Numbered from the stretch's first letter, positions 28,142 to 38,301 are shown. The stretch: 64,000 nt of DNA from Aurantiacibacter luteus (GCF_001010945.1 NZ_LBHB01000002.1:372001-436000), one strand, 5' to 3'. The notes: generated from the sequence alone by a model not told the origin. A program made the numbers and translations.

Positions 28142-30076
28142 TCAAGCCCGCGCTTCCTCCACGCCCGCGCTGTTGTGCCTGAGCGCGCTCAGCACCGTTT
28201 CCACGATGTGCGGCGCGTTGAGGCCGGCCTCGTCGTACTGCTTCATCGGATCGTCGTGGTCGAGGAAGAGGTCGGGCAGGCGCATGGTGCGGATCTTCAG
28301 GCCGCCATCGGTCAGGCCCTCGTCGCTCGCCATGGTCAGAACATGGGCGCCGAGGCCGCCGATGGCCGATTCCTCGATCGTCACCAGCACGTCGTGGCTG
28401 GCGGCGAGGCGGCGGATGAGGTCTTCGTCAAGCGGCTTGGCGAAGCGCATGTCGGCGACCGTGGTGGCAAGGCCCTTGGCTTCCAGCTGGTCGGCGGCCT
28501 TTTTCGCCTCTTCGAGCCGGGTGCCGAGCGAGAGGATGGCGACCTTGCCGCCCTTCTCGTCGCCTCGCACAATGCGGCCCTTGCCGATCTCCAGCTTCTC
28601 AAGCTGTGCCGGTATCTCCACGCCGATTCCGTTGCCGCGGGGATAGCGGAAGGCGATGGGCCCCTCGTCGTACTCGGCGGCGGTGTAGGTCATGTGCGCC
28701 AGTTCCGCCTCGTCGGCGGCGGCCATGACGACGAAGTTCGGCAGGCTGGCGAGATAGGTCACGTCGAAGCTGCCCGCATGGGTGGCCCCGTCCGCGCCCA
28801 CCAGCCCCGCGCGGTCGATGGCGAAGCGCACGGGCAGGTTCTGGATCGCCACGTCGTGCACCACCTGGTCGTAGGCGCGCTGGAGGAAGGTGGAGTAGAT
28901 GGCCGCGAACGGCCGCATGCCCTGCGCCGCGAGGCCGGCGGCGAATGTCACGCCGTGCTGCTCGGCAATGCCGACGTCGAAGGCGCGGGTGGGGTGGGCA
29001 GCCGCGAACTTGTCCACGCCCGTGCCGCTCGGCATGGCGGCGGTGATGGCGCAGATGCGCTCGTCCGTCTCGGCCAGCTTTGCCAGCGTTTCGCCGAACA
29101 CGTTCTGGTAGGCGGGCGGGCCACTGGCGGACTTGGCCTTTTCGCCAGTCACCACGTCGAATTTCGGCACGCCGTGATACTTGTCGGCGCTGTTCTCGGC
29201 GGGTGCGTAACCCTTGCCCTTGGTGGTCACGACGTGGACGAGGATCGGCCCCTGCTCGCTGTCGCGCACGTTCTCCAGCACCGGGATCAGGTGGTCGAGG
29301 TTGTGCCCGTCGATGGGGCCGACGTAGTAGAAGCCCAGCTCCTCGAACATGGTCCCGCCGGTCACCATGCCGCGGGTGAACTCCTCGGCCTTTTCGAGTC
29401 CCGAATGGACCCGGCGCGAGAGCTTGCGCGCCACCTTGGAAGCGAGGCTGCGCAGGCCGAGATACTCGCTCGAGGAGACCATGCGCGCCAGATAGGCCGA
29501 GAGGCCGCCCACCGGCGGGGCGATCGACATGTCGTTGTCGTTGAGGATGACGATGAGGCGATTGCCCGCCTGTTCGGCGTTGTTCATCGCCTCGTAGGCC
29601 ATGCCGGCGCTCATCGCGCCGTCGCCGATCACCGCGATGCCGCGGCCGGGCTTGTCCTGCAGCTTATTGGCGACGGCAAATCCCAGCGCCGCGCTGATCG
29701 AAGTGCTGGAGTGCGCCGCGCCGAAGGGATCGTACTCGCTCTCGGTGCGCTTGGTGAAGCCCGACAGGCCGCCGCCCTGGCGCAGGGTGCGGATGCGGTC
29801 ACGCCGGCCGGTGATGATCTTGTGCGGATAGGCCTGGTGGCCGACGTCCCAGATCAGGCGATCCTCGGGCGTGTTGAAGACGTAATGGATGGCCACGGTC
29901 AGTTCGACGACGCCCAGCCCGCTGCCCAGGTGCCCGCCGGTGGAGCCGACGGCATCGATCATCTCGCTGCGCAATTCGTCGGAAAGCTGGCGCAACTGTT
30001 CCGGCTTCAGGCGGCGAAGATCGGTCGGGGTGTCGACGGTGTCGAGCAGCGGGGTTTCCGGGCGGGAAGACGTCAT
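28142..30076 (-). CDS. dxs: 1-deoxy-D-xylulose-5-phosphate synthase
   Basis: First enzyme of the MEP isoprenoid pathway, condensing pyruvate and glyceraldehyde 3-phosphate with thiamine diphosphate. The 644-residue protein shows [18 protein letters not shown], the TPP/Mg motif [13 protein letters not shown] followed by LNDNDMS (about 150-180), and [17 protein letters not shown] with [14 protein letters not shown] in the pyrimidine domain. The C-terminal transketolase domain is complete. ATG at 30076 is preferred over GTG at 30082. The product feeds carotenoid, quinone and hopanoid synthesis. Confidence 0.96.
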   Translation of the reverse strand: MTSSRPETPLLDTVDTPTDLRRLKPEQLRQLSDELRSEMIDAVGSTGGHLGSGLGVVELTVAIHYVFNTPEDRLIWDVGHQAYPHKIITGRRDRIRTLRQGGGLSGFTKRTESEYDPFGAAHSSTSISAALGFAVANKLQDKPGRGIAVIGDGAMSAGMAYEAMNNAEQAGNRLIVILNDNDMSIAPPVGGLSAYLARMVSSSEYLGLRSLASKVARKLSRRVHSGLEKAEEFTRGMVTGGTMFEELGFYYVGPIDGHNLDHLIPVLENVRDSEQGPILVHVVTTKGKGYAPAENSADKYHGVPKFDVVTGEKAKSASGPPAYQNVFGETLAKLAETDERICAITAAMPSGTGVDKFAAAHPTRAFDVGIAEQHGVTFAAGLAAQGMRPFAAIYSTFLQRAYDQVVHDVAIQNLPVRFAIDRAGLVGADGATHAGSFDVTYLASLPNFVVMAAADEAELAHMTYTAAEYDEGPIAFRYPRGNGIGVEIPAQLEKLEIGKGRIVRGDEKGGKVAILSLGTRLEEAKKAADQLEAKGLATTVADMRFAKPLDEDLIRRLAASHDVLVTIEESAIGGLGAHVLTMASDEGLTDGGLKIRTMRLPDLFLDHDDPMKQYDEAGLNAPHIVETVLSALRHNSAGVEEARA

Positions 30077-30152
30077 GGACACAAGCTCTACACGCGAAAA
30101 TCTGGCGTGTCGATGAACGGTTCATCGACAGAACTGCACGCTTCGTCGGCGG

Positions 30153-30617
30153 TCAGACCGCGCAATCGCTACACAGGCCGCGCAATTCGACTACCGGGCT
30201 GACTTGCGAAAAGCCATGCGCCTTGCCCGCCTCGCGCAGCGCACCCGTCAGCTTGTCGTCGTCGAAGTGATCGGCCTGGCCGCAATCGTCGCAGATCAGG
30301 AACACGCAGTCGTGGCGGCAGCCGGGATGCGTGTTGACGAGATAGGCGTTGGCGCTTTCGATGCGGTTGGCGAGGTTGGTGCGCACGAACAGGTCAAGGA
30401 TGCGATAGACGCTGTTGGCGGCCACGCGCTTGCCGCGCAGCTTGCCCACGTCCTCGGCGATGTCGTAAGCGCTGGCCGGACGTTCCTGCGCGGCGAGCGT
30501 GCGAAACACGTCCTCGCGCATGGCGGTCCACTGCTCGCCCGCGCCGGTGAGCGCGGCGGAAGCTTCCTCGATCAGCTTGTCGCCGGAATGTTCGTGGTGA
30601 TGATGATGCGTGGCCAT
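30153..30617 (-). CDS. Fur family regulator, Zur-like
   Basis: A 154-residue metalloregulator. The winged helix (about 30-95, containing VAANSVYRILDLFV) is followed by the dimerisation domain with two structural zinc cysteine pairs, ICDDCGQ and LCSDCAV. The sequence NTHPGCRHDCVFLICDDCG is more like Zur than Fur. An unusual N-terminal stretch ATHHHHHEHSGDK is rich in histidine and could add a metal site. A zinc-uptake role is inferred. No znu genes lie nearby. Confidence 0.88.
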   Translation of the reverse strand: MATHHHHHEHSGDKLIEEASAALTGAGEQWTAMREDVFRTLAAQERPASAYDIAEDVGKLRGKRVAANSVYRILDLFVRTNLANRIESANAYLVNTHPGCRHDCVFLICDDCGQADHFDDDKLTGALREAGKAHGFSQVSPVVELRGLCSDCAV

Positions 30618-30660
30618 GCCCCGTTACATAGGGGCACGCCGCCGCATCGGCAATCGCGGC

Positions 30661-31335
30661 TCAGCCGGTGCGGAAGCGCTCGCGCCAGAGCGAGGGGAAC
30701 TGCGTGCGCAGCGCCTGCACCTTGGGCGCGTCCCAGCGGCGGATGTAGCCGTGGTTCGGATTGTTGAGCATGAAGTCCTGGTGATAGGCCTCCGCCGGGA
30801 AGAATCGCTCGTAGCTCTCGACCCGCACTACGATCGGGCGCTGCCACACGCCGGAGGTACCCATCTGCCTGACGTAGGAGGCGGCGACGGCGCGCTGTTC
30901 GGCCGTCGTCGGGACGATGGCGGCGCGGTACTGGGTGCCCCGGTCCGGGCCCTGGCGGTTGAGCAGCGTCGGGTCCGCGCCCACCGAGAACAGGATCTGC
31001 AACAGCTGGTCGTAGCGCACCTGGGTGGGATCATAGGTGACGCGCACGGCTTCCGCGTGGCCCGTGCCGCCGGCGCTCACCCGTTCGTATGTCGCATCGG
31101 CCGCGCGGCCGCCGTGATAGCCCGAAACCGCGCTCGAAACTCCGCGCACGTGGCTGAACACGCCCTCGATGCCCCAGAAGCAGCCGCCGGCGAAAATCGC
31201 CGTCTGCATCCCGCGCTCGCGCGAATGGCGGGTGGCGACGGGAGCGTTGAAAACCTCGTCGGCCAGCGCCGTGGCAGGCAGCGAAAGTGCCGCGCCGCCC
31301 AGCGCGGCGGCGAGAAACAGCGACTTGATCCGCAT
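30661..31335 (-). CDS. msrA: Exported peptide-methionine (S)-S-oxide reductase
   Basis: Reduces methionine S-sulfoxide in proteins. The 224-residue protein carries a clear signal peptide (MRIKSLFLAAALGGAALSLP followed by ATALADE), so it is predicted periplasmic. The active site GGCFWG has its catalytic Cys at residue 52, followed by GVSSAVSGYHGG and RRWDAPKVQ. The start at 31335 begins the signal peptide and overlaps the stop of a tiny upstream ORF (TGATG). The exported MsrB elsewhere in the window provides the complementary stereospecificity. Confidence 0.95.
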   Translation of the reverse strand: MRIKSLFLAAALGGAALSLPATALADEVFNAPVATRHSRERGMQTAIFAGGCFWGIEGVFSHVRGVSSAVSGYHGGRAADATYERVSAGGTGHAEAVRVTYDPTQVRYDQLLQILFSVGADPTLLNRQGPDRGTQYRAAIVPTTAEQRAVAASYVRQMGTSGVWQRPIVVRVESYERFFPAEAYHQDFMLNNPNHGYIRRWDAPKVQALRTQFPSLWRERFRTG

Positions 31336-31439
31336 CAGGCGACTCCAAGTTTCGGCAGGATGTCGATCGCCAGGATTGTGGCGGTGATCCCGAAGCCCAC
31401 GAAGAAGGAGCGGAAGAGGTCGGATTTGAGAAAGGTCAT
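31335..31439 (-). CDS. 34-residue membrane protein coupled to msrA
   Basis: A small ORF starting MTFLKSDLFRSFFVGFGITA and ending TILAIDILPKLGVA, which is one amphipathic N-terminus plus one hydrophobic span. Its TGA overlaps the msrA ATG by one base (TGATG at 31333-31337), implying translational coupling. Upstream is a weak GGAC. Composition and coupling suggest a real gene. Function unknown. It may anchor or assist the exported MsrA or only tune its translation. Confidence 0.65.
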   Translation of the reverse strand: MTFLKSDLFRSFFVGFGITATILAIDILPKLGVA

Positions 31440-31535
31440 GGCGTTTGTCCGTTGGATATCCGCCCTGTCTAGAAGACGAGGCGTTACCTTCCGCTGAACC
31501 CGGTGGTTGTCGCAGGTTCAGGCGGCGGGCCCGAC

Positions 31536-33125
31536 CTAGTGGCGGAAGTGCCGCTTGCCGGTGAACACCATGGCCACGCCCGCCTCGTCGGCGGCTTTGA
31601 TCACCTCCTCGTCGCGCATCGAACCGCCGGGCTGGATCACCATGATCGCCCCCGCTTCCACGGCAGACAGCAGGCCATCGGCAAAGGGGAAGAAGGCGTC
31701 CGAAGCCACGGCGCTGCCTTGCGTGCGCGGCGCGTCCCAGCCCGCCGCTTCGGCCGCTTCCACGGCGCGCTGGGCGGCGATGCGGCTCGAGTCGCGGCGA
31801 TTCATCTGGCCCGCGCCGATGCCCGCGGTCGCGCCATCCTTCACATAGACGATAGCGTTGGATTTGACGTGCTTGGCAACCTTCCACGCGAACAGCGCAT
31901 CGGCCATTTCCGCGTCGGTCGGCTGGCGCTTGCTGACCACCGTGAGGTCGGCTTCGCCCACCATGCCGTCGTCGCGCGACTGGAGGAGGTAGCCGCCCGC
32001 GATGCTCTTGAGCTCAAGCCCGGGGCGCGCGGGATCGGGCAGACTTTCGACCAGCAGCAGGCGCAGGTTGGGCTTGGCGGCAAAGGCCTTGCGGGCGGCG
32101 GCGTCGGCACCTGTCGCGATGACGACCTCGGTGAAGATCTGCGTGATCGCCTGTGCTGTGGCCGCGTCGAGCGGGACGTTGCTGGCGACGATGCCGCCGA
32201 AAGCCGAGACGGGATCGCAGGCGAGCGCGGCCTGCCAAGCCTCCAGCAAGGTGTCCGCCACGGCCACGCCGCAGGGGTTGGCGTGCTTGACGATGACCAC
32301 GGCGGGACGGTCGGCGGGAAACTCGGCGACCAGGCCCAGTGCCGCGTCGGCATCGTTGAGATTGTTGTAGCTGAGTTCCTTGCCCTGCACCTGCTCCGCC
32401 TGCGGCACGCCCCTGCTGGAGGGTCCGGCGGGCAGGTAGAGCGCCGCGTGCTGGTGCGGGTTCTCGCCGTAGCGCAGCGTATCGCCGCGCGTCATGGCGA
32501 GGCTCAGCGAGGCGGGAAAGCGCTCCTGCTGGTCGGCAAAGGCGAACCACTGGCCGATGGCGCTGTCGTAGGCGGCGGTGGTGGCAAAGGCCTTGGCCGC
32601 CATGCGCTTGCGGAAGGCCAGCGTCGTCGCGCCGTCGTGGCCCGCCAGTTCCTCGTAGAGACCGTCGTAGTCCGCCGGATCGGTGAGGATGGTGACATAG
32701 GCGTGGTTCTTGGCTGCCGAGCGCACCATGCTCGGCCCGCCGATGTCGATGTTCTCGATCACGGTGTCGCGGTCGGCTCCGCTCGCCACGGTCTGCGCGA
32801 AGGGGTAGAGGTTGACCACCACGAGGTCGATCGCGCCGATCTCGTGCGTGTCCATCGCCGCGGCGTGGTCCGGATCGTCGCGCACGGCGAGCAGGCCGCC
32901 GTGGATCATCGGGTGTAGCGTCTTCACCCGGCCGTCCATCATCTCGGGAAAGCCGGTCACGTCCGAGACGTCGCGCACGTCCAGCCCCGCCTCGCGCAGG
33001 GCCCGCGCGGTGCCGCCGGTGGAGACGAGCTCCACCCCGTTCTTCGCCAACCGGCTGGCGAGTTCGACAACGCCGGTCTTGTCGGACACCGAAAGCAGCG
33101 CCCGCCTGATCGTCACGTCGGTCAT
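31536..33125 (-). CDS. purH: Bifunctional AICAR transformylase/IMP cyclohydrolase
   Basis: Catalyses the last two steps of IMP synthesis. The 529-residue protein has the N-terminal IMP cyclohydrolase (MGS-like) domain ([42 protein letters not shown]). The larger transformylase domain includes KHANPCGVA and the conserved C-terminal [16 protein letters not shown] and RHFRH end. The ATG at 33125 is chosen over a 20-codon extension. It begins 7 bases after the heparinase-like gene, so rpe, that gene and purH form one operon. Another purine gene, purD, is 27 kb away. Confidence 0.97.
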   Translation of the reverse strand: MTDVTIRRALLSVSDKTGVVELASRLAKNGVELVSTGGTARALREAGLDVRDVSDVTGFPEMMDGRVKTLHPMIHGGLLAVRDDPDHAAAMDTHEIGAIDLVVVNLYPFAQTVASGADRDTVIENIDIGGPSMVRSAAKNHAYVTILTDPADYDGLYEELAGHDGATTLAFRKRMAAKAFATTAAYDSAIGQWFAFADQQERFPASLSLAMTRGDTLRYGENPHQHAALYLPAGPSSRGVPQAEQVQGKELSYNNLNDADAALGLVAEFPADRPAVVIVKHANPCGVAVADTLLEAWQAALACDPVSAFGGIVASNVPLDAATAQAITQIFTEVVIATGADAAARKAFAAKPNLRLLLVESLPDPARPGLELKSIAGGYLLQSRDDGMVGEADLTVVSKRQPTDAEMADALFAWKVAKHVKSNAIVYVKDGATAGIGAGQMNRRDSSRIAAQRAVEAAEAAGWDAPRTQGSAVASDAFFPFADGLLSAVEAGAIMVIQPGGSMRDEEVIKAADEAGVAMVFTGKRHFRH

Positions 33126-33132
33126 GTCACTT

Positions 33133-34989
33133 CTATCCCATTTTCTTGAGCAGCCAGGCAAAGGCCCCGCCCCCGCGCGAGGCAAGGCCCTGGATCACCA
33201 GCTGCTGTACCGGATGCGGGCGACCGTTGCCATCGACCCACAGGCTTTCCTCAATCTCCAGCGCCTCCGCGCCGGTGACGAACTGCCACAGCGCGCCGTC
33301 GGGCAGCAGGAGGCTTGCGCCCTTGCCGCCATCGGTCAGCGTCGCCTCGACGTGGCGGCCGAGGTGGAAGCGGATGGCGTAGGGCACCTTGCCGCGCTGG
33401 CCCTTGCGGCCCGAGGGGACGAGCACGTCCTCGCCGCGCAGCTCGCTGCCGTCGTCGCGCAGGATGAGAACGCGCTTGTGCAGAAGACCGAAGCGGCTGG
33501 CATAGCCATCGTGGCTGGCCTCGAGCCGCCGCGCGCCGCCACCAATCGCTGCGTCCTCCAGCTTCACCGCGCGCAGATCCACCTCGACCTCGCCGACCCC
33601 GCCGCCGAGCTTGCCGTCGAGCAGCACGGCGGTGGAATTGGCATCCCCCAGCGTCAGCGTGGAATGCGCGGCGGTGGCGCGCAGGCCCTGCTCGATGCGG
33701 ATCGGCACCTGTCCGCCCGCCACGGCCGCCCCGCCGCAGTTGACGATCAGGCGATGGTCGCCGTGGCTGAACTCGAAGGCCAGCGTGCTGGCGCAGCCGT
33801 TCCTCGCATGGCGCCCCAGTGGCGGCGGCGCGGCGTCGACCTGCAGCACGGCGGGCTTGGCGACGAGCCGCTGGTAGCCCCAGCCGCGCGGGTCCTTCAG
33901 CGGGCGGGCGCGCACACCGGATGCCTCGACCAAAGCGGCGAGCCTGTCCGCGCTCACGGCATTGGCGCCCTGCCAGCTGCCGAGGCCGCCGTCGCCATGG
34001 GTCAGCGCCAGCAGCGGCGGGACCAGCATGGCCTGCACCCGGCCGATGGCCTGCGGGATCTCTTCCCCGCAGGCGCGATAACACGCGGCAAGCTCGATCA
34101 GCATGGAAATGGCGGCGATCTGCGCCACGGGCGAGCGCGACAGGACGCCGCCGTCCTCGCCCACCAGTTCGCCCAGCGCGCGGGCGAGGCCCGCCTCGCC
34201 GAACAGGCGGCGCGGCTTGCCTTCGGGCAGCAGCAGGCCGGCGGCGGTGATGGCGCACCAGCCGGCGACCTCGCCCAGGCGGTCGTCGGCCTTGCCCACG
34301 TTGCGGTCGAGCCAGCGCGCGGTCTGCTCCATCGCCGCCATCGCCCGGCCGCGCAGCTTGCCGTCCTTGCCGGACAGCAGCAGCGGGGCGTGGACCAGCC
34401 AGCCGAGCAGGCGCAGGCCCGCGTTCTCGACCCGCCATGCAGGGCCCTTGCCCACGGACTTGCCGTCGGCGGGATTGGCATCGAGCCAGGTCGCGAGCAC
34501 GCGCTCGGCAACGCCCGTGCACTGAGGGCGCGGGGCGCAGGCGTCGAGGTCGCGCAGCCAGGTGAAACCGTGCACCGTGCGCTCGAACGGCGGGGTCAGC
34601 TTGGCGGTCGGGCCGAAATCGACCTGGCCGATGGGCGCCTTCACGCCGTGGACGAGGAAGTGCCCCGCGCGCAGCGCTACGCCCGATGCGCGCTCGCCCT
34701 CCAGCGGGCTCTCAACCGTCGCCAGCAGCCGCGGGCGGGCAGGCTTGCGGAAGGGCTTGTGCAGCACCGCGCCGGGCACCCCCAGGCGGTAGGCGAAGCG
34801 CACCAGCCGCTCGCCGGGCGTGATTTCGGGCGGAGCGAAGTCGGTGACGACCAGTGCACGATCGGCCGAGATGGTCTCTGGCGCCTCCACGAGGTCTTCG
34901 CCCGCGCCGTCGTCCAGCGCAAAGGCCCGCGCCTCGGCATCCTCGCGCCGACGCGCGACGCGCGCCAGCTCCAGCGTCTCGGCATTCAT
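33133..34989 (-). CDS. Heparinase II/III family protein
   Basis: A 618-residue protein with an N-terminal alpha-toroid region (about 60-330) and the C-terminal beta-sandwich heparinase II/III domain (about 370-610; [43 protein letters not shown]). There is no signal peptide, so a cytoplasmic location or unknown export is implied. The known enzymes are polysaccharide lyases, and the substrate here is not known. Placement between rpe and purH is common in alphaproteobacteria. It overlaps the rpe stop (ATGA at 34986-34989). Confidence 0.87.
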   Translation of the reverse strand: MNAETLELARVARRREDAEARAFALDDGAGEDLVEAPETISADRALVVTDFAPPEITPGERLVRFAYRLGVPGAVLHKPFRKPARPRLLATVESPLEGERASGVALRAGHFLVHGVKAPIGQVDFGPTAKLTPPFERTVHGFTWLRDLDACAPRPQCTGVAERVLATWLDANPADGKSVGKGPAWRVENAGLRLLGWLVHAPLLLSGKDGKLRGRAMAAMEQTARWLDRNVGKADDRLGEVAGWCAITAAGLLLPEGKPRRLFGEAGLARALGELVGEDGGVLSRSPVAQIAAISMLIELAACYRACGEEIPQAIGRVQAMLVPPLLALTHGDGGLGSWQGANAVSADRLAALVEASGVRARPLKDPRGWGYQRLVAKPAVLQVDAAPPPLGRHARNGCASTLAFEFSHGDHRLIVNCGGAAVAGGQVPIRIEQGLRATAAHSTLTLGDANSTAVLLDGKLGGGVGEVEVDLRAVKLEDAAIGGGARRLEASHDGYASRFGLLHKRVLILRDDGSELRGEDVLVPSGRKGQRGKVPYAIRFHLGRHVEATLTDGGKGASLLLPDGALWQFVTGAEALEIEESLWVDGNGRPHPVQQLVIQGLASRGGGAFAWLLKKMG

Positions 34990-35651
34990 CCGCTTTCCCC
35001 CCGCAAGGCGGCAATGTTGCGCGCGTAATGCTCCGGCCCGCCCTTGAAGGTAGCCGAGCCCGCGACAAGCACGTCCGCGCCCGCATCGACGCAGAGCCGT
35101 GCCGTCTCGGCATTCACGCCGCCGTCGACCTCGATCAGCACCTCGTGCCCGCCCTTGTCGATCATGGAGCGGATGGCGGCGATCTTGCGCAGCTGGCTGT
35201 CGATGAAGCTCTGTCCGCCGAAGCCGGGGTTGACGCTCATCACCAGCACCAGGTCGATCTCCTCAATGAGGTAATCGAGCATCTTGGCGGGCGTTCCGGG
35301 ATTGAGCGACACGCCAGCCTTGCAACCCAGCGCCCGGGTGGCCTGCACCGTGCGGTGGATATGCGGCCCCGCCTCGGGGTGTACGGTGATGATGTCGGCC
35401 CCGGCCTTTGCGAAGGGCTCCAGCCAAAAGTCCACCGGGGTGACCATCAGGTGCACGTCGAAGGTCTTGGCTGAATGCGGGCGCAGGGCCTTCACCACGT
35501 CGGGCCCGATAGTGAGGTTAGGGACGTAATGCCCGTCCATCACATCGACGTGGATCCAGTCGCAACCGGCCTCGTCGATGGCGCGCACTTCCTCTCCCAG
35601 CCGGGCGAAGTCGGCGGACAGGATCGAAGGCGAGATGAGCGGGCGCGCCAT
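34986..35651 (-). CDS. rpe: Ribulose-phosphate 3-epimerase
   Basis: Interconverts ribulose 5-phosphate and xylulose 5-phosphate. The 221-residue TIM-barrel protein has all landmarks: [33 protein letters not shown] (metal-binding His and Asp), [19 protein letters not shown] and [11 protein letters not shown]. It is the first gene of the minus-strand operon rpe, heparinase-like, purH. The 208 bases upstream, up to the DUF2141 gene, show no recognisable element. Confidence 0.96.
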   Translation of the reverse strand: MARPLISPSILSADFARLGEEVRAIDEAGCDWIHVDVMDGHYVPNLTIGPDVVKALRPHSAKTFDVHLMVTPVDFWLEPFAKAGADIITVHPEAGPHIHRTVQATRALGCKAGVSLNPGTPAKMLDYLIEEIDLVLVMSVNPGFGGQSFIDSQLRKIAAIRSMIDKGGHEVLIEVDGGVNAETARLCVDAGADVLVAGSATFKGGPEHYARNIAALRGESG

Positions 35652-35859
35652 GAGTTAACGAAAAGCGATAGGGGCGCGCGAATCGCGCCTCAAGGCGGAC
35701 AAGGGCGAATTACCCTTCATCGCCGGGGAAAACTCAGGGCGCAGAGCGCCTCGCGATGCTTAAGGCGCCATTCAGTGCCTTTCCGCCAGAGGCGCAGGCC
35801 AAACGCCCGCGCGCCCCTTGTGCGCAGCGGCGATCACGCAAACAGTGCAAAGCAGGATC

Positions 35860-36360
35860 ATGAACAAGCCCATCTTCTCCACCGCAGCCGCGCTCATGGC
35901 CGCGGCCTTCGCGCTCGGCCCCCTCGCCGCCCCGGCGAGCGCGCAGCAGTACCGCAACGAGCTGCGCCATTCGTCCGCGCCGTGCCAGGGCAGCGGGCCC
36001 GCCGTGTGGCTGACGGTATCAGGCGTCTCCGTTTCTCAGGGCACGTTGCGGGTGCAGCTCTACCGCGGCACCCGTGCCGACTGGCTGGAAAGCGGCCGCT
36101 GGCTCAACCGCATCGAGGTGCCCGCGCGCGCCGGGACGATGCAGGTGTGCATGCCCGTGCCCGCCGCGGGCGACTACGCCATCGCCGTGCGCCACGATGT
36201 GAACAACAACGGCAGCACCGACCTGCGCACCGATGGCGGGGGCATGTCAAACAACCCCAGCATCAACATCTTCAACCTCGGCCGGCCGAGCGTGGACCGC
36301 ACCCGGTTCTCGGTGGCGCGCGAAGTGAAGCCCATGTCGATCCGGATGCGCTACATGTGA
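35860..36360 (+). CDS. DUF2141 domain exported protein (copy 1)
   Basis: A 166-residue periplasmic or secreted protein: signal MNKPIFSTAAALMAAAFALG and onward to PASAQ, then a beta-rich DUF2141 domain. The family hallmarks are present (GTLRVQLYRGT, VPAAGDYAIAVRHDVNNNG with an Asp/Asn-rich loop). It ends in SIRMRYM, nearly the same end as the second DUF2141 protein in this window. The ATG at 35860 has AGGATC upstream. Family function unknown. The DVNNNGSTD loop resembles a calcium-binding turn. Confidence 0.85.
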   Translation: MNKPIFSTAAALMAAAFALGPLAAPASAQQYRNELRHSSAPCQGSGPAVWLTVSGVSVSQGTLRVQLYRGTRADWLESGRWLNRIEVPARAGTMQVCMPVPAAGDYAIAVRHDVNNNGSTDLRTDGGGMSNNPSINIFNLGRPSVDRTRFSVAREVKPMSIRMRYM

Positions 36361-36364
36361 TCCG

Positions 36365-37264
36365 TCAGGTCTGGCGTTTCGCGCGCCAGACCCGCCACAG
36401 CACAGCCGGCCCCAGCACCAGCGCGGCGAGCGCCGGGTGGCGCTCGTGCCAGGGGGCGAGCTCCACTTTCACGCCCGAATGCCGCTCCACCTTCCAGGCG
36501 GCGTAGCGGCCTGCGCCCTCGAAGGTATGGGTCGCGCGCAGCAGCCGGGCGAGGTTCATCGGCTTGCCAAGGCGCCGCCGCACGCGCCACCAGCGCAGCA
36601 CGCGGGCGCGCTCGGCCGGCGGCATCGCGGGGCGGATGATCGCGCCCTCGCACGCGAAGCCAATGCCGGCGCTGCCGAGCGCGGCGGGCAGCAGCCCGTC
36701 GAAATGCCGGGCGTTGAGCGTGAGGATGGAGTCCTCGCGGCCCGGTCTTTCCACCCGCAACTCGGCGCGGTAGGTGGCGCGGAACAGCGCGCGCCAGAAG
36801 TCGGCCTCGGTCCCGGCGTCGGGCCCCACCGCCACCGCCAGCCGCGCCGCCGTGCGCGCCGCGGCCCCGATCGCCTCCGCCACCTCAGCGCGCGCCGCGT
36901 CGTCGCGGCACCAGGCGAGCGCGGCGGGCTGCACGAAGCGCGCCCAGATCGTGGTATCCCGGCTCTCGCCCGCAGCCGCGGCGGCGAACTTGGCGAGCGT
37001 CATCGTGGCGATCTTGGCGCGCAGCGTTTCGCCGCCCTCCTCCCACTCGCGGTAGGAAACGCGCGGCCACATCCCGCGCTCCGCCGGGCCGGGCAGCAGG
37101 ACGTAGAAATCGAGCACGCCCTCGCGCGCGCCGGTCCTGAGGTTGGAGCCGTAGAACAGCACCGCCAGCGCCCCCGCCTCCTCGGCCAGCCGCGCGGCAA
37201 AGGCGGTCACCGCCGGGTCGACCGTGCGAGCGAGCGCCTGCCCGACGCGCGCGGCAAGGCTCAC
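36365..37264 (-). CDS. Putative Tam41-like nucleotidyltransferase
   Basis: A 299-residue protein not obviously named by any bacterial family I know. The N-terminal region reads VLFYGSNLRTGAREGVLDFY (YGS at 38-40, Asp 52), a nucleotidyltransferase-like glycine-serine plus acidic pattern. Further segments (TLRAKIATMTLAKF, TIWARFVQPAALAW, DFWRALFRATYRAELRVE, then NARHFDGLLP) line up in order and spacing with mitochondrial Tam41 CDP-diacylglycerol synthase. The gene starts with GTG, overlapping the stop of a diacylglycerol kinase-type gene (GTGA at 37261-37264), so product and substrate enzymes would be coupled. A hydrophobic C-terminal stretch (ALAALVLGPAVLWRVW) may bind membrane. Function is inferred, not shown. 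Confidence 0.5.
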   Translation of the reverse strand: MSLAARVGQALARTVDPAVTAFAARLAEEAGALAVLFYGSNLRTGAREGVLDFYVLLPGPAERGMWPRVSYREWEEGGETLRAKIATMTLAKFAAAAAGESRDTTIWARFVQPAALAWCRDDAARAEVAEAIGAAARTAARLAVAVGPDAGTEADFWRALFRATYRAELRVERPGREDSILTLNARHFDGLLPAALGSAGIGFACEGAIIRPAMPPAERARVLRWWRVRRRLGKPMNLARLLRATHTFEGAGRYAAWKVERHSGVKVELAPWHERHPALAALVLGPAVLWRVWRAKRQT

Positions 37265-38301
37265 GGCGTCACGAAACGCAGCGGCGCTCCCGCACTCAGG
37301 CGATAGGTGCCGGGCGGAAAGGCCTCTCCGTCGAGCACGAAGGTATCGCCAAGGTCGATGTCGAAGCTGTCCCCGCCCAGCCGGTGGACCCCGCGCCGCA
37401 GGGTCGCCTCGCTCGCCCGCCCGCGCATCACCGCGCCGATCCGCAGCAGCAGGCTGCGCCGAGGGTTGTCGAGCACGATCATCCGCACCTTGCCCGCCAG
37501 CCCGCGCATCGGGTCGAGCCCGGCGGGAAGATGCTCCAGCGAGGAGGCGAACAGCAGGAACCGCTCGCCCTCCGGCAGGCCGCCGAAATGCGGCACCTCG
37601 CGCCCGTCCGCCTCCGACACGCGCATCGCCGTGCCGCTGCGCCAGCCGTTGTCGCTGCTGCCGAAGAAGGCCTGCAGCACGCTCCATGCCGCGGTGAAGC
37701 CGACGACGGCGGCGTTGAAGGCGCCTAGATCGTGGCTCTTCTGCCCAAGCGCGATGCAGCGGTTGAACAGGCCGGCGCCGAAGATGAAGCCGCGCACCTG
37801 CGCGCGCGCATCGTCGCGCTGGGCGATCACCAGCGGGCGACGCTCTGTCATGCGCCCGTCCGCCATCGCGGCGAGCGCGGCATCCAGCGTCCAGTCGGTG
37901 GGGATGGCGAGGTCGATCGCCAGCGCATTGGTCTTGCCGGCAGGCAACACGATCAGCGGCGGCCAGTCCTCGCCGAAGATGCCCGCGCCGCAGGTCAGCA
38001 CGTCGCGGATGGTTCCGTCGCCGCCATCGATGGCGATGCCGTCGACCTGCCGCGCGGCGAAATCGGCGAGGATGTCGATCAGCTCGCTGCGCCGGTCGGG
38101 ACGCGCGACGATCACGTCGTCGCGCTCGGTCGTCGGGGCATCGGCGCTCTCGTTGCGATGGCTGCGGGCGTTGCGGATGAGGCCTACCAGCGGCCGGGCG
38201 CGGACCGGCGACGATGCGCGCTCGTTCGCGGGACGGCGGCGCACGCCCGCCTCCTCGCCAACCTGGGGGAGGCGCTCGAATGTATGAATTCCGCCGAGCA
38301 T
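37261..38301 (-). CDS. Diacylglycerol/lipid kinase family protein
   Basis: A 346-residue member of the DAGK catalytic family, expected to phosphorylate a membrane lipid such as diacylglycerol, giving phosphatidate. The nucleotide motif GGDGT is at 93-97 (AIDGGDGTIRDVL), with VLPAGKTNALAIDL after it. The C-terminal beta-sandwich ends with FVLDGEAFPPGTYRLSAG. ATG at 38301 (upstream AGGGCGAG) is preferred over a 9-codon longer start. It is co-translated with the Tam41-like gene. Sphingoid-base or ceramide kinase activity is also possible in a sphingomonad. Confidence 0.82.
   Translation of the reverse strand: MLGGIHTFERLPQVGEEAGVRRRPANERASSPVRARPLVGLIRNARSHRNESADAPTTERDDVIVARPDRRSELIDILADFAARQVDGIAIDGGDGTIRDVLTCGAGIFGEDWPPLIVLPAGKTNALAIDLAIPTDWTLDAALAAMADGRMTERRPLVIAQRDDARAQVRGFIFGAGLFNRCIALGQKSHDLGAFNAAVVGFTAAWSVLQAFFGSSDNGWRSGTAMRVSEADGREVPHFGGLPEGERFLLFASSLEHLPAGLDPMRGLAGKVRMIVLDNPRRSLLLRIGAVMRGRASEATLRRGVHRLGGDSFDIDLGDTFVLDGEAFPPGTYRLSAGAPLRFVTP

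Noticed and set aside
28091-30202. 703-codon plus-strand frame opposite dxs
   Set aside because: Antisense shadow. dxs on the other strand has full family conservation.
33251-34522. 423-codon minus-strand frame in another phase of the heparinase-like gene
   Set aside because: Out-of-frame shadow. The 618-residue frame carries the conserved domain.
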